Positions 37,754-47,157 of a DNA stretch of 64,000 nucleotides are shown piece after piece. Position 1 is the first letter of the stretch. Every line of letters begins with the position of its first letter. The DNA lies in the NCBI RefSeq assembly GCF_024594815.1, contig NZ_JANJOU010000009.1, positions 1 through 64,000 on the forward strand. Reading direction: 5' to 3'. Made by a program: the position numbers and the translations under genes. This stretch comes from Roseomonas populi (GTDB lineage Bacteria; Pseudomonadota; Alphaproteobacteria; Acetobacterales; Acetobacteraceae). Below the pieces are notes generated by a model, which was not told where the DNA came from, made no database searches, and was given only the letters and a program-made list of their open reading frames with translations.

Positions 37754-38520
37754 GCGCGCGGTCCCTTCACCGGATAGGCCGCCCCGGCGCCCCAGGGGGC
37801 TTCGACGCGGCGGCAGAGATAGACCTCCTGCTCCGGGTGCTCGAGGATCGCGAAGCCGGCGGAGCGCAGCATCGCCTCCGCCGCCGCCGCGTTCGGCGCC
37901 CACCAGTTGGTCGGGTCGTTGGAGTAGCGCTTCTCGATGAAGTGCAGCTTCGGATAGGCCGGGTCGTCGAAATGCGCCGTCTCGGTGAACGGGTAGTCGT
38001 CCGCCGGCGCCATCGCATCCGTGGCGCCCCGCTGCATGGATTGGAACAGCAGCAGGTCCTTTGCGACGTGCTCGTGGATCAGGTCCAGCGCCAGCAGCGG
38101 GTGCCGCAAGTGGTAGAGCACGCCCATGAAGATCACGAGGTCGAAGCGCTCGCCCAGCGCGCCCACCTCATAAACGGAGAGGTTGCGAAACTCCGCCTCA
38201 AGCCCCGTCACCTCGGAGGCCAGGCGCGCCTGGTCCAGATAGCGGTCGTCGCTGTCGATCCCCAGCACGCGAGTAGCACCCCGGCGTTTCATCTCCAGGC
38301 TGTAGAACCCGGCGTTGCAGCCGATATCCAGCACCGACTTCCCCGTCAGGTCCTGCGGGACGACATGGGCGAAGTGCTTGAACTTGTTCTCGGGATAGCC
38401 CCAGAGGAAATGGTTCGGCGCGGTCCGCACGCCGCCCAGGTCCATGTCGTGGAACCACTCGCCCAGCGCCTCCACGCGGCGCCGGATCTCATCCTGCGTC
38501 ATCTTCACCGCAGCGCTCAC
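37750..38520 (-). CDS. SAM-dependent methyltransferase (CmoB-like, TIGR04290-type)
   Basis: A 256-residue class I methyltransferase. The SAM-binding motif is SVLDIGCNAGFYSLEMKRRG; post-motifs are VLGIDSDDRYLDQAR and FDLVIFMGVLYHLRHP. The N-terminal NHFLWGYPENKFKHFAHVV block and overall form resemble CmoB and, from memory, the TIGR04290 family of conserved sugar-gene neighbourhoods; this needs an HMM check. The GTG start overlaps the preceding stop (GTGA). It probably methylates the cluster's glycan or cyclitol product. Confidence 0.88.
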   Translation of the reverse strand: MSAAVKMTQDEIRRRVEALGEWFHDMDLGGVRTAPNHFLWGYPENKFKHFAHVVPQDLTGKSVLDIGCNAGFYSLEMKRRGATRVLGIDSDDRYLDQARLASEVTGLEAEFRNLSVYEVGALGERFDLVIFMGVLYHLRHPLLALDLIHEHVAKDLLLFQSMQRGATDAMAPADDYPFTETAHFDDPAYPKLHFIEKRYSNDPTNWWAPNAAAAEAMLRSAGFAILEHPEQEVYLCRRVEAPWGAGAAYPVKGPRA

Positions 38521-39647
38521 GCCGCATCCCCCGTGACCATGGGGCCGAGACGCCCCGGCGCCGCCCCGAGTTGCGCGAGGATGCCCAGCAGCTCGTCCAC
38601 ACGATGCGCGCAGCTGTGGCGGGCGCGGATCGTCTCCAGCCCGCTGCTCACCAGCGATTCGCGAAGCGCGGGATCGTCGCGAAGGGAGGAGAGGTGGTGC
38701 ATCATCTCCTCCTCATCCCGCGCCGTCAGGAAATCCTGCCCCGGGCGGAACAGGTTCTCGGAATCCTGCCAGGGCGCGGAGACGAGCGGGATGCCGCAGG
38801 CAAGCGCCTCGAAAACGCGGATGGTGGGGATTCCCGGCAGCACCTGCACGTAGAAGCGGCGCGGCACGTGCACGGTGGCGAGATGCCGCGCGAAAATTTC
38901 CGGCGCGCGGGCGTTCGGCAGCCAGCCCCGGTAGTCCACGCCGTAGCGCGCCAGCGTCGTCAGGGCCTCCTCCGGGTAGCGCACGCCGAAGATTTCCAGC
39001 GGCATCCCCACCTGCTGCGCGGGGCGGAAGAGAAAGCTCTCCAGCTCCGCGCTGCGCTCGCCATCGCCCCAGTTGCCGATCCACACCAGGCCCTTCCGCG
39101 GCCCTTCCTGCGCCGGCGGGTGGAAGAGGCGCGTATCCGCCGCCTCGTGCCAGGTGAAGACGCGCCCGCCCCAGCCCCAGCCGCGATACACCTCGGACAA
39201 GGTCTCCCCGAAGGCCAGCACGCCGTCGTAGCCGTCCAGGTCGAAGGTGCGGATGGCCTGCGGATCGGAGACGGCGCGGTGATGCGTGTCGTGGAACAGC
39301 AGCGTGAAGCGCGCCCCGTTGCGGCGAAGGCGCCCAATGGCGGCGACAAGGGCGGGCTCGTTCCATTCGTGGACGATCACCACGTCGGCGTCCGCAACGG
39401 CCTCCTCCGCCTCCTCGTTCGAGGCGAAGACCTGCGCGCTCAACTCGGGGTAGTGCGTGCGATAGGCTTCAAGCCCCGCCTCCCCATGGTCGCGCAGCAG
39501 GTTCTCCAGGCTCCAGGCGCCCTGGGGTTCCAGCGCCAGCACCTCATGGCCGCGCAGCGCCAACTCCCTCAGCACGCCACGCAGGAAATGCGCGTTGCCG
39601 TGATTCCAGCAGGAGGCGAGCGAGTGGGTGAGGTAGACAAGCTTCAC
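38517..39647 (-). CDS. CgeB-like glycosyltransferase
   Basis: A 376-residue GT-B-fold transferase. The N-terminus MKLVYLTHSLASCWNHGNAHFLRGVLREL is closely related in pattern to the two rightward-arm transferases at 44962 and 46047. The C-terminal donor domain has VLPGIPTIRVFEALACGIPLVSA, the acidic E of the glycosyltransferase family 1/CgeB type. No signal peptide; cytosolic. GTG start, with GTGA overlap to the preceding gene. It would add a sugar from a nucleotide donor to the cluster product. Confidence 0.86.
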   Translation of the reverse strand: MKLVYLTHSLASCWNHGNAHFLRGVLRELALRGHEVLALEPQGAWSLENLLRDHGEAGLEAYRTHYPELSAQVFASNEEAEEAVADADVVIVHEWNEPALVAAIGRLRRNGARFTLLFHDTHHRAVSDPQAIRTFDLDGYDGVLAFGETLSEVYRGWGWGGRVFTWHEAADTRLFHPPAQEGPRKGLVWIGNWGDGERSAELESFLFRPAQQVGMPLEIFGVRYPEEALTTLARYGVDYRGWLPNARAPEIFARHLATVHVPRRFYVQVLPGIPTIRVFEALACGIPLVSAPWQDSENLFRPGQDFLTARDEEEMMHHLSSLRDDPALRESLVSSGLETIRARHSCAHRVDELLGILAQLGAAPGRLGPMVTGDAA

Positions 39648-40747
39648 GCGGCGTTCCCCTGCGTCAGGACGCCCCGATACACCTCGAGCATGGCCTGCAC
39701 CATCGCCTCGACCGTGTAGCGCGCCGCACGATCGCGCGCGGCGCCGCCGAGGCGGGCACGTTCCGCGGCATCCCCCGCCAGTCGCGCGATCCCTTCCGCC
39801 GCAGCGCCGTGGTCACGCGCGGGGACGAAGAGGGCGGCGCCGTCCCACAATTCCCGGAAGCTCGGGATGTCTGAGAGGAGGAGGGCGCAGCCCGCCTGCG
39901 CCGCTTCCGTCACGGCAAGGCCAAATGGCTCGTAGAGGGCGAGGGAGACGTAGATCGGCTGGCAGGCCAGCAGCCCCGCCAGCTCCGCCCCACCCAGTTG
40001 ACCGAGGGCGCGGAGATGGGGTGCCTCCACCCGTGCGCCGTTCGGGCCCGAGAAGCCGCCGGCCGCCAGCACGGGCAGGCCAAGCCGGGCGGCGGCCCGG
40101 TCCAGCGTGGCGACGTTCTTCCCCTCGTCCCAGAGGCGCCCGGCCGTGAGGGCAAACAGGGGCGGCGCGTCCGGCGCGGGCCGCACAGGCGGCGCGTCTC
40201 GGCGGCCGTTGTGAACGGCGATGGGCAGTTGCGGCAGGCCGTAGTGGCGCGCCGTGTCCTCGGCGAAGGCGCGGCTAGGCACGACGAGGGCGGAGGCGTT
40301 CAGCAGGCCTTGCCGCACCAGATCCGTGCGCCAGGCAAAATCCTCGGGCAGTTCCCCTCCTCGCACCGCATCCCACCAAGTGGCGACACAGGAGTGGGAA
40401 ACCGCGACGACCGGCACCGGGAATGCCGCTCCGGCCGCGTGGGCGGGGCTGTTGAGGTGGATCAGGTCCACCCCCTCCTCCCGCGCCAGGGTCGCGATAG
40501 CTTCGCCGGCGTCCAGCACCTCGCGCGGTGTGGCGGCCAGCCAGTCCAGGGGAAGGCCGGTGATCCGCAGCTGCACGCCCGGGATCGCAGCTGCTCGGGC
40601 TGCCTGCACCGGCGGGGGGGCGGGACCGAGCACGGCTAGCACCACCTCAACGCCCTGTACCGCCAACCCTTCGGCCAGATCGAGCGCGTAGGTCCAGACA
40701 CCACCCGCGGCATCCGCCGTCATCAGCAGCCGCGTGCCCTTCGGCAT
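39644..40747 (-). CDS. GT4-family glycosyltransferase
   Basis: A 367-residue retaining GT-B glycosyltransferase. The N-terminal acceptor domain starts LLMTADAAGGVWTYALDLAEGL. The donor domain has FALTAGRLWDEGKNVATLD and the EX7E motif in YEPFGLAVTEAAQAGCALLLSD. The ATG at 40747 lies 5 bp after the epimerase stop. Family GT4 uses nucleotide-sugar donors; members include inositol-glycosylating enzymes such as MshA and PimA, which makes an inositol acceptor plausible here. Confidence 0.9.
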   Translation of the reverse strand: MPKGTRLLMTADAAGGVWTYALDLAEGLAVQGVEVVLAVLGPAPPPVQAARAAAIPGVQLRITGLPLDWLAATPREVLDAGEAIATLAREEGVDLIHLNSPAHAAGAAFPVPVVAVSHSCVATWWDAVRGGELPEDFAWRTDLVRQGLLNASALVVPSRAFAEDTARHYGLPQLPIAVHNGRRDAPPVRPAPDAPPLFALTAGRLWDEGKNVATLDRAAARLGLPVLAAGGFSGPNGARVEAPHLRALGQLGGAELAGLLACQPIYVSLALYEPFGLAVTEAAQAGCALLLSDIPSFRELWDGAALFVPARDHGAAAEGIARLAGDAAERARLGGAARDRAARYTVEAMVQAMLEVYRGVLTQGNAA

Positions 40748-40752
40748 CGCGG

Positions 40753-41835
40753 TCACGCGCTGGCGGGCTCCGGCGCCACGCGCTCCTGCCGGAGCCACTG
40801 CGCCAGGGCGGCCACGCCTTCCCGCCAGGGCCGGGCCGGGCGCAGGCCCAGCTCGCGCGCGGCCCGGGTGGTGTCGGAGACGTAGTAGCGCTGGTCGCCC
40901 GCGCGCCAGTCGGAGTAGTGCGTCTCCACCTTGCGGTTGGTCAGGTCCCCGATATGAGCGAGGAGCTGGCGCAGGCTGACCGCATTGGCCGGCCCGCCGC
41001 CAAGGTTAAAGGCGCGGCCGGAGACGGCTCCGATGTTCCGCCACGCCGCCAGGTAGGCGTTCACCGCATCGCCCACATCCATCACGTCGCGCACCTGGTA
41101 GCCGTCGCCGTAGATGCTGATCGGCTCGCCCCGCAGCGCGCGCAGCAGGAAGTGCGCAACCCAGCCCTGGTCCTCCGTGCCCATTTGGCGCTGGCCGTAG
41201 ATGCAGCTCATGCGCAGAACCGCCGTGGGCACGCCGAAGGAACGGCCGAAGTCCAGCACGTACTGGTCCGCCGCGCCCTTGGAACAGCCATAGGGCGTGT
41301 GGAAGTCCAGCGGGCGCTCCTCACCGATGCCACTGGCGCGGATGGCGGGATTGGCGGGGACGTAGGCCTCGTCCTCCAGCACGAATTCCAGGTCGGCGAG
41401 GTCGCCATAGACCTTGTTTGTGCTGGCGAAGACCAGCGGCACGCCGCCGCCGCGCCGGCGCAGCGCGTCGAGCAGGGAGAAGGTGCCGCCGAGGTTGATC
41501 TCGAAATCCTCGCGCGGATCGACAAGGCTGGTCGTCACCGCCACCTGCGCGGCCATGTGGAACACGGCCGAGGCCTGCCCCGCCGCCTCAGCCAGCGCCG
41601 CCGGATCCCGCACATCCGCCGCCACGGAGGAGATGCGCCGGGGATGGCGCTCCTTCAGCCAGGCCAGGTTCGTCTCCACGCCGGGGCGGGAGAGCGCGTC
41701 ATAGACCAGGACATCATGGCCTTCGGAGGCCAGCCGGTCCGCGAGGTTGGACCCGATGAAGCCCGCGCCGCCGGTGACGAGAACCGGCCGCGCGCCGCTG
41801 ATGGCCGGAGAGGACGGAGCCGCCGCCCCGCTCAC
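40753..41835 (-). CDS. NAD-dependent epimerase (CDP-paratose 2-epimerase-like SDR)
   Basis: A 360-residue extended SDR. The cofactor motif is VLVTGGAGFIGSNLADRL, the active-site Tyr-Lys pair is in YGCSKGAADQYVLDF, and LRMSCIYGQRQMGTEDQGWV matches the tyvelose/CDP-paratose epimerase kind. The GTG at 41835 overlaps the stop of the preceding gene (GTGA); 25 codons upstream are open but overlap that gene. It would supply an epimerised nucleotide sugar for the cluster's transferases. Confidence 0.88.
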   Translation of the reverse strand: MSGAAAPSSPAISGARPVLVTGGAGFIGSNLADRLASEGHDVLVYDALSRPGVETNLAWLKERHPRRISSVAADVRDPAALAEAAGQASAVFHMAAQVAVTTSLVDPREDFEINLGGTFSLLDALRRRGGGVPLVFASTNKVYGDLADLEFVLEDEAYVPANPAIRASGIGEERPLDFHTPYGCSKGAADQYVLDFGRSFGVPTAVLRMSCIYGQRQMGTEDQGWVAHFLLRALRGEPISIYGDGYQVRDVMDVGDAVNAYLAAWRNIGAVSGRAFNLGGGPANAVSLRQLLAHIGDLTNRKVETHYSDWRAGDQRYYVSDTTRAARELGLRPARPWREGVAALAQWLRQERVAPEPASA

Positions 41836-42944
41836 GCCACCAGCCCCCTCAACTCCAGCTCGTTCCGCGCCTGGCTCACCCGGTCCTGCGCCTGCTGGCG
41901 GGCCACCCACTCGGCGAGCTCAACGAGGTCGGCGGTGAAATCCAGGTGCTTCGTCTCGTAGCCCAGCTCCTGCCGGGCCTTGGTGATGTCGGGGATGTTG
42001 TGCCGGATATCGCCGGCGCGGGTCTTGCCCGCGATCTCCGGCGCGATGTTCTTGCCCATGGCGCGCGCCAGGTCCGCCGCCACGTCCTGCACCGTGCGGT
42101 CCACGCCGCTGCCGATGTTGTACACCCCGCCCGCCGCCTCCGGCCGATCGAGCGCGAGGAGGAAGGCGTTGGCCACATCCTCCACGTGCACGAAGTCGCG
42201 GCGCTGCATCCCGTCCTCGAAGATCATGGGCGGCTGGTCGTTCTGCAGCCGCGCGGCGAAGATGGCCAGCACCCCGGTATAAGGGTTGGAGAGCGCCTGC
42301 CCCGCCCCGTACACATTCCACAGCCGCAGCGCGACGCCCTCCATCCCATAGGTGGGGGCCACGGTCAGCGTCAGCCGCTCCTGCACGTACTTGCTGATGG
42401 CGTAGACGGAGGCGAGGTTCGTCCGCTTCCACTCCGGCGTCGGCACCGGCGACATGGGCCGGCCCTTCTCGTCGGTGGGGTCCCAGGGCGCGTCCGGGCC
42501 GCTGCGCGGGCGGCGCACCGCGTCCTCCACCAGCTTGCCGTCGGCGTCGCGGTACAGCCCCTCGCCGTAGACGGACATGGAGGAGGCGACGACGAAGCGC
42601 TTCACCGGATTGTCGATCAGCGCCTGGAACAGCACCGCCGTGCCATGGTCGTTGACCGAGACGTAGCGGTCGATCGCGTACATGCTCTGCCCGACGCCGA
42701 CTTCGGCCGCGAGGTGGACCACCTTGTCCACGCCCTTCAGCGCGCGCGCGACCGCCTCGGGATCGCGCACGTCGCCGCGCACCACCTCCACCTCTGAATC
42801 CAGCCCGTCCGCGCCGCGGTCGGCGTGGACCTGCTCGATGAAGCTATCGAGGACGCGCACATGATCGCCGCGGTCCAGCAGCGCGCGCGATACGTACCGG
42901 CCGATAAAGCCCGCACCACCGGTGATCAGGATCGATTCCGCCAA
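41832..42944 (-). CDS. NAD-dependent epimerase/dehydratase (UDP-sugar 4-epimerase-like SDR)
   Basis: A 370-residue extended SDR. ILITGGAGFIGRYVSRALL binds NAD; the catalytic YAISKYVQE and the VVASSMSVYGEG block are clear. A 45-residue insertion (about 125-170, Arg/Pro/Asp-rich) precedes the Tyr-Lys motif. It starts at TTG 42944 behind GAGG. First gene of the leftward arm, directly beside the shared control region. Confidence 0.88.
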   Translation of the reverse strand: MAESILITGGAGFIGRYVSRALLDRGDHVRVLDSFIEQVHADRGADGLDSEVEVVRGDVRDPEAVARALKGVDKVVHLAAEVGVGQSMYAIDRYVSVNDHGTAVLFQALIDNPVKRFVVASSMSVYGEGLYRDADGKLVEDAVRRPRSGPDAPWDPTDEKGRPMSPVPTPEWKRTNLASVYAISKYVQERLTLTVAPTYGMEGVALRLWNVYGAGQALSNPYTGVLAIFAARLQNDQPPMIFEDGMQRRDFVHVEDVANAFLLALDRPEAAGGVYNIGSGVDRTVQDVAADLARAMGKNIAPEIAGKTRAGDIRHNIPDITKARQELGYETKHLDFTADLVELAEWVARQQAQDRVSQARNELELRGLVA

Positions 42945-43277
42945 GCCCTCATCCTCCGGCCAGATGCCACGCGCGGCGCGGAACGGGCAGGAGTGCTTCC
43001 GTATCCGCGATCCGGACTCCGTCGCGGCGCTCCGGAATCCTTACCCCCTTCATCATGTAAGTAGAAGGCCAGGAAAGCGATCACATTTCCTTGTAACGCG
43101 TCAGTGATCCCGCGCCCAGGGAGGGTGCCATTGATCCGTGATCCGGGCCCCAGCTAAGTTGATCCTTCGCGCAGCCCTCCCAGGGGGCTACCTGGAGGCG
43201 GGGAGTTTTAGGATTTTGATCTGCCAGTCTGGTTGCACCCGCCATCGCCCGGGCAATGCCCCGGGGCACCGCGCGCC
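42945..43277. promoter_or_regulatory. Shared control region of the bidirectional inositol/glycan cluster
   Basis: A 333 bp gap between the two divergent arms, less GC-rich than the genes. Four TGATCC hexamers lie at 43105, 43132, 43139 and 43160; two form a direct repeat with 7 bp period. No open frame is supported. The AT-rich stretch around 43200-43225 could hold the rightward promoter. No regulator gene is encoded in the cluster. Confidence 0.5.
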
Positions 43278-44357
43278 ATGAGCCGCCGCCCCGTCCGCGT
43301 GGCCGTCGTCGGGGTGGGCAACTGCGCCTCCTCCTTCGTGCAGGGCCTATCCTACTACCGCGATGCCGCCTCGAACGAGCCCGTGCCCGGGCTGATGAAC
43401 GTGGAGCTGGGCGGCTATCACGTGCGCGACATCGAGATCGCGGCCGCTTTCGACGTGAACGCGAGGAAGGTCGGGCGCGACGTTGCCGACGCGATCCTGG
43501 CCGAGCCGAACAACACGCAGATCTTCGCCGAGGTGCCGCGCACGGGCGTGACGGTGCGGCGCGGCCCGACGCTGGACGGCATCGGCCGCTACCTGGGCTC
43601 CGAGATCACGGAGTCGGACGAGCCCGTATCGGACGTGGCGGCGGCGCTGGAGGAGGCGGGGGCCGAGGTGCTCGTCTCCTACCTGCCCGTCGGCTCGCAG
43701 AAGGCGACGGAGTTCTACGCGGAACAGGCGCTGAAGGCCGGTTGCGCTTTCGTCAATTGCATTCCCGTCTTCGTCGCCTCCAACCCGGAATGGCAGCGCC
43801 GCTTCGAGGCCAAGAACCTTCCGATCATCGGCGACGATATCAAGAGCCAGGTGGGCGCCACCATCGTCCACCGCGTGCTGGCCAACCTGTTCAAGGAACG
43901 CGGCGTGCGGCTGGACCGCACCTACCAGCTCAACTTCGGCGGCAACGCCGATTTCCTTAACATGCTGGAGCGCGAGCGGCTGGAATCGAAGAAGATTTCC
44001 AAGACCCAGGCCGTGACGAGCCAATTCGACGTGCCCCTGCCAGCCGAGAACGTGCATGTCGGCCCCAGCGACCACGTGCCCTGGCTGACCGACCGCAAGT
44101 GGGCGCAGATCCGGCTGGAAGGCACGGGCTTCGGTGGCATGCCGCTGAACGTGGAGCTGAAGCTGGAGGTTTGGGACTCCCCCAACTCCGCCGGCGTGGT
44201 GATCGATGCCGTGCGCTGCGCCCGGATCGGGCTGGACCGCGGCATGGGCGGCGCGCTGATCGGCCCCTCCTCCTACTTCATGAAGTCGCCCCCGCAGCAA
44301 TTCGACGACGGCGAGGCGCGGGCCCGCGTGCTGCGCTTCGTGGCCGGCGAGAGCTAG
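43278..44357 (+). CDS. ino1: Inositol-3-phosphate synthase
   Basis: A 359-residue myo-inositol phosphate synthase of the short prokaryotic (actinobacterial-like) kind, which turns glucose 6-phosphate into inositol phosphate using NAD. The NAD site is [20 protein letters not shown]. The family blocks [27 protein letters not shown] and SSYFMKSPP are intact. The ATG at 43278 fits the family N-terminus; 15 codons upstream are open. It opens the rightward arm. This indicates that the cluster builds on inositol. Confidence 0.94.
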   Translation: MSRRPVRVAVVGVGNCASSFVQGLSYYRDAASNEPVPGLMNVELGGYHVRDIEIAAAFDVNARKVGRDVADAILAEPNNTQIFAEVPRTGVTVRRGPTLDGIGRYLGSEITESDEPVSDVAAALEEAGAEVLVSYLPVGSQKATEFYAEQALKAGCAFVNCIPVFVASNPEWQRRFEAKNLPIIGDDIKSQVGATIVHRVLANLFKERGVRLDRTYQLNFGGNADFLNMLERERLESKKISKTQAVTSQFDVPLPAENVHVGPSDHVPWLTDRKWAQIRLEGTGFGGMPLNVELKLEVWDSPNSAGVVIDAVRCARIGLDRGMGGALIGPSSYFMKSPPQQFDDGEARARVLRFVAGES

Positions 44358-44365
44358 GTGCGGGC

Positions 44366-44965
44366 GTGGCCGCCACGCTCTTCCTGCTGCGCCACGCGGC
44401 GCATGACCGCGTGGGAAGCACGCTGTGCGGCCGGATGCCGGGCGTGACCCTGGGCGAGACAGGGCGCGCCCAGGCGGCCGCGCTGGCCGGCCACCTGGCA
44501 CGCGCCCGCATCGAGGCAGTCCATTCCAGCCCCATGGAGCGCGCGCAGGAGACGGCGGCGCCGGTCGCCTCGCAGCTCGGCCTCGGGGTCCGCACGGACG
44601 AGGCCTTCACAGAGATCGACTTCGGCACCTGGACCGGCCGCAGCTTCGAAGCCCTGAACGGCGACCCGGACTGGGTACGCTGGAACACGCATCGCGCCAC
44701 GGCGGGCACGCCGGGCGGCGAAACCATGGCCGCGGCGCAGGCACGGGCCGTGGCCGGCGCCGAACGCCTTCGCGCGGCGAACCCGGAAGGCCGGATCGCC
44801 GTAGTCAGCCATGCCGACGTCATCAAGGCCGTGCTCGCGCACTTCCTGCGCCTGAGCCTGGACGAGATCCATCGATTCGAGATCGCGCCCGCCTCCATCA
44901 GCGCTCTGGCGCTGTGGGAGGGGGACGGAAAGGTGTTGAGCATGAACGAGGTGGTGCCCGCATGA
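44366..44965 (+). CDS. Histidine phosphatase (phosphoglycerate mutase-like)
   Basis: A 199-residue branch-1 histidine phosphatase. The phosphoacceptor motif is LLRHAAHDR, followed by SSPMERAQETA, EIDFGTWTG and the second catalytic His in VVSHADVIKAV. GTG start 8 bp after the synthase stop. The position directly after inositol-phosphate synthase suggests that it dephosphorylates inositol phosphate or a glycosylated phosphate intermediate, in place of an SuhB-type phosphatase. That is inference from context. Confidence 0.88.
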   Translation: MAATLFLLRHAAHDRVGSTLCGRMPGVTLGETGRAQAAALAGHLARARIEAVHSSPMERAQETAAPVASQLGLGVRTDEAFTEIDFGTWTGRSFEALNGDPDWVRWNTHRATAGTPGGETMAAAQARAVAGAERLRAANPEGRIAVVSHADVIKAVLAHFLRLSLDEIHRFEIAPASISALALWEGDGKVLSMNEVVPA

Positions 44966-46050
44966 GGATCGCCTTCTACGGATCGAGCCTCCTCTCCTCC
45001 TACTGGAACGGGGCCGCCACCTATTACCGGGGCATGCTGCGCGACCTCGCCGCGCGCGGCCATCAGATCACCTTCTACGAGCCGGACGCCTTCGACCGAC
45101 AGAAGAACCGCGACATCGAGCCACCGGACTGGGCGGAGGTGCGCGTCTACGACGCCACCGAGGCCGCGCTGCGCGAGGTGATGGCGGAGGCCGCGCGCGC
45201 CGACGTGGTGGTGAAGGCCAGCGGCGTCGGCGTGTTTGACGACGAGCTGATCGGCGGCGTGATGAAGGCCGCCCGGCCGGACGCCATCCGCATCTTCTGG
45301 GACGTGGACGCGCCCGCGACGCTGGCCGAGATCACCCCTGCCCCGGACCACGCCCTGCGCCGCGCCCTGCCCGGGCTGGACTATGTCCTCACCTATGGCG
45401 GCGGCCCGCCCGTCATCGCCTCCTATGAGGGCCTCGGCGCCCGGCGCTGCATTCCCATCTACAACGCGCTGGACCCGGAGACGCACCACCCCGTCCCCGC
45501 CGATCCGCGCTTCGCGGGCGATCTGAACTTCCTCGCCAACCGCCTGCCGGACCGCGAGGCGCGGGTGGAGCAGTTCTTCCTGGACGCCGCCGCGCGCCTG
45601 CCGGACCGCAAGTTCCTGCTCGGCGGCAATGGCTGGCACGACAAGCCCATGCCGGGGAACGTGCGGCAGATCGGGCATGTCGGCACGCGCGATCACAACG
45701 CCTTCAACACCTCCTCCCTCTCCGTGTTGAATGTGGCGCGGGACAGCATGGCGCAGGTCGGCTACTCCCCCGCCACCCGCGTCTTCGAGGCCGCCGGCGC
45801 AGGCGCCTGCCTCATCACCGATACTTGGGTGGGCCTGGAGCTCTTCCTGAAGGAGGGCGAGGAGGTGCTGGTGGCGCGCGATGGCGCCGACGTCGCCGAG
45901 CACGTCCGCAGCCTGACTCCGGAGCGCGCGAAGGCGATCGGCGAGGCGGCGCGGGCCCGCATCCTGGCGGAGCACACCTACACCCGCCGCGGCGCCGAGG
46001 TGGACGCGCTTCTGCGCGACACCGCCGCGCAGAAGCGGAGCGCGGCGTGA
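44962..46050 (+). CDS. CgeB-like glycosyltransferase
   Basis: A 362-residue GT-B transferase, starting MRIAFYGSSLLSSYWNGAAT. The donor domain ends with VLNVARDSMAQVGYSPATRVFEA and GACLITDTWVGLELFL, the CgeB/DUF3880-type pattern. The ATG overlaps the phosphatase stop (ATGA). It is a paralogue of the next gene and of the gene at 38517 on the other arm. Its donor and acceptor are unknown. Confidence 0.86.
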   Translation: MRIAFYGSSLLSSYWNGAATYYRGMLRDLAARGHQITFYEPDAFDRQKNRDIEPPDWAEVRVYDATEAALREVMAEAARADVVVKASGVGVFDDELIGGVMKAARPDAIRIFWDVDAPATLAEITPAPDHALRRALPGLDYVLTYGGGPPVIASYEGLGARRCIPIYNALDPETHHPVPADPRFAGDLNFLANRLPDREARVEQFFLDAAARLPDRKFLLGGNGWHDKPMPGNVRQIGHVGTRDHNAFNTSSLSVLNVARDSMAQVGYSPATRVFEAAGAGACLITDTWVGLELFLKEGEEVLVARDGADVAEHVRSLTPERAKAIGEAARARILAEHTYTRRGAEVDALLRDTAAQKRSAA

Positions 46051-47144
46051 GCGCCCCGCTGCGCCTGGTGGTGCTGGGCCTCAGCCTCTCCTCCTCCTGG
46101 GGCAATGGCCACGCCACCACCTTCCGCGCCCTTCTCCGCGCCTTTGCCGCGCGCGGGCACGACATCCTGTTCCTGGAGCGCGACGTGCCCTGGTACGCGC
46201 AGCACCGCGACATGCCGGAGCCGGATTTCTGCAGCCTCGCCCTCTACCCCGATCTCGCCGCGCTGGAATCCTGGCGCCCGACGATCGCGGGCGCGGATGC
46301 GGTGATCGTCGGATCCTACGTGCCGGAGGGCGTGGCGGTCGGGCGCATGGTGCAGGCCACCGCCCGCGGCGCCACCGCCTTCTACGACATCGACACGCCG
46401 GTGACCCTGGCGAAGCTGGAGCGGGGCGACGAGGAGTACCTCTCCCCTGCCCTGATCCCAGGCTACGACGTCTACCTCTCCTTCACCGGCGGCCCCACGC
46501 TGCAGCGGATCGAGCGGCAGTACGGTTCCCCTGCTGCGCGCCAGCTCTACTGCTCCGTGGACGATGCCGCCTACCAGCCGCTGGACATGCCTCCGCGCTG
46601 GGACCTGAGCTATCTCGGTACCTACAGCCCGGACCGGCAGCCCACGCTCGAACGGCTGCTGATCGAGCCCGCCCGCCGCGCGCCGGAGATGCGCTTCGCC
46701 GTCGCCGGCCCGCAATACCCCGCCGATATCGGCTGGCCCGCCAACGTCGAGCGGATCGAGCACGTCCCGCCCGCCGACCACCCGGCCTTCTACGCCAGCA
46801 GCCGCTTCACGCTGAACGTCACCCGCGCCGACATGATCCGCGCGGGCTACAGCCCCAGCGTGCGCCTGTTCGAGACCGGTGCCTGCGGCGTGCCCATCGT
46901 CTCCGACACCTGGGACGGCATCGACACCCTGCTACAGCCCGGCACGGAGATCCTGCTGGCCGAGGGGCCGGACGAGGTGCTGCGCGCCCTTCGCGACATG
47001 CCGGAGGAGCGCCGCCGCGCCATGGGCCAGGCCCTGCGCGCCCGCGTGCTGGACGAGCACACGGCGGCACACCGTGCGGCGGAGCTGGAAGGGCACCTGC
47101 GGGAGGCGATCGCCCGGCACGCGGAGGAGCGCGTCGCGTCCTGA
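46047..47144 (+). CDS. CgeB-like glycosyltransferase
   Basis: A 365-residue GT-B transferase paralogous to the previous gene; N-terminus LRLVVLGLSLSSSWGNGHAT. The C-terminal half shows LNVTRADMIRAGYSPSVRLF and ACGVPIVSDTWDGIDTLL. The GTG start overlaps the preceding stop (GTGA), which indicates coupled translation. A DXD-like YDIDTP motif sits near residue 112. Probably adds a further sugar in the same pathway. Confidence 0.86.
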   Translation: MSAPLRLVVLGLSLSSSWGNGHATTFRALLRAFAARGHDILFLERDVPWYAQHRDMPEPDFCSLALYPDLAALESWRPTIAGADAVIVGSYVPEGVAVGRMVQATARGATAFYDIDTPVTLAKLERGDEEYLSPALIPGYDVYLSFTGGPTLQRIERQYGSPAARQLYCSVDDAAYQPLDMPPRWDLSYLGTYSPDRQPTLERLLIEPARRAPEMRFAVAGPQYPADIGWPANVERIEHVPPADHPAFYASSRFTLNVTRADMIRAGYSPSVRLFETGACGVPIVSDTWDGIDTLLQPGTEILLAEGPDEVLRALRDMPEERRRAMGQALRARVLDEHTAAHRAAELEGHLREAIARHAEERVAS

Positions 47145-47157
47145 GGCGAGGCGCCCC

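Noticed and set aside
43105..43165. Possible CRISPR-like spacing of TGATCC repeats
   Set aside because: The repeats are only 6 bp, irregularly spaced and without uniform spacers; a regulatory reading is more plausible.
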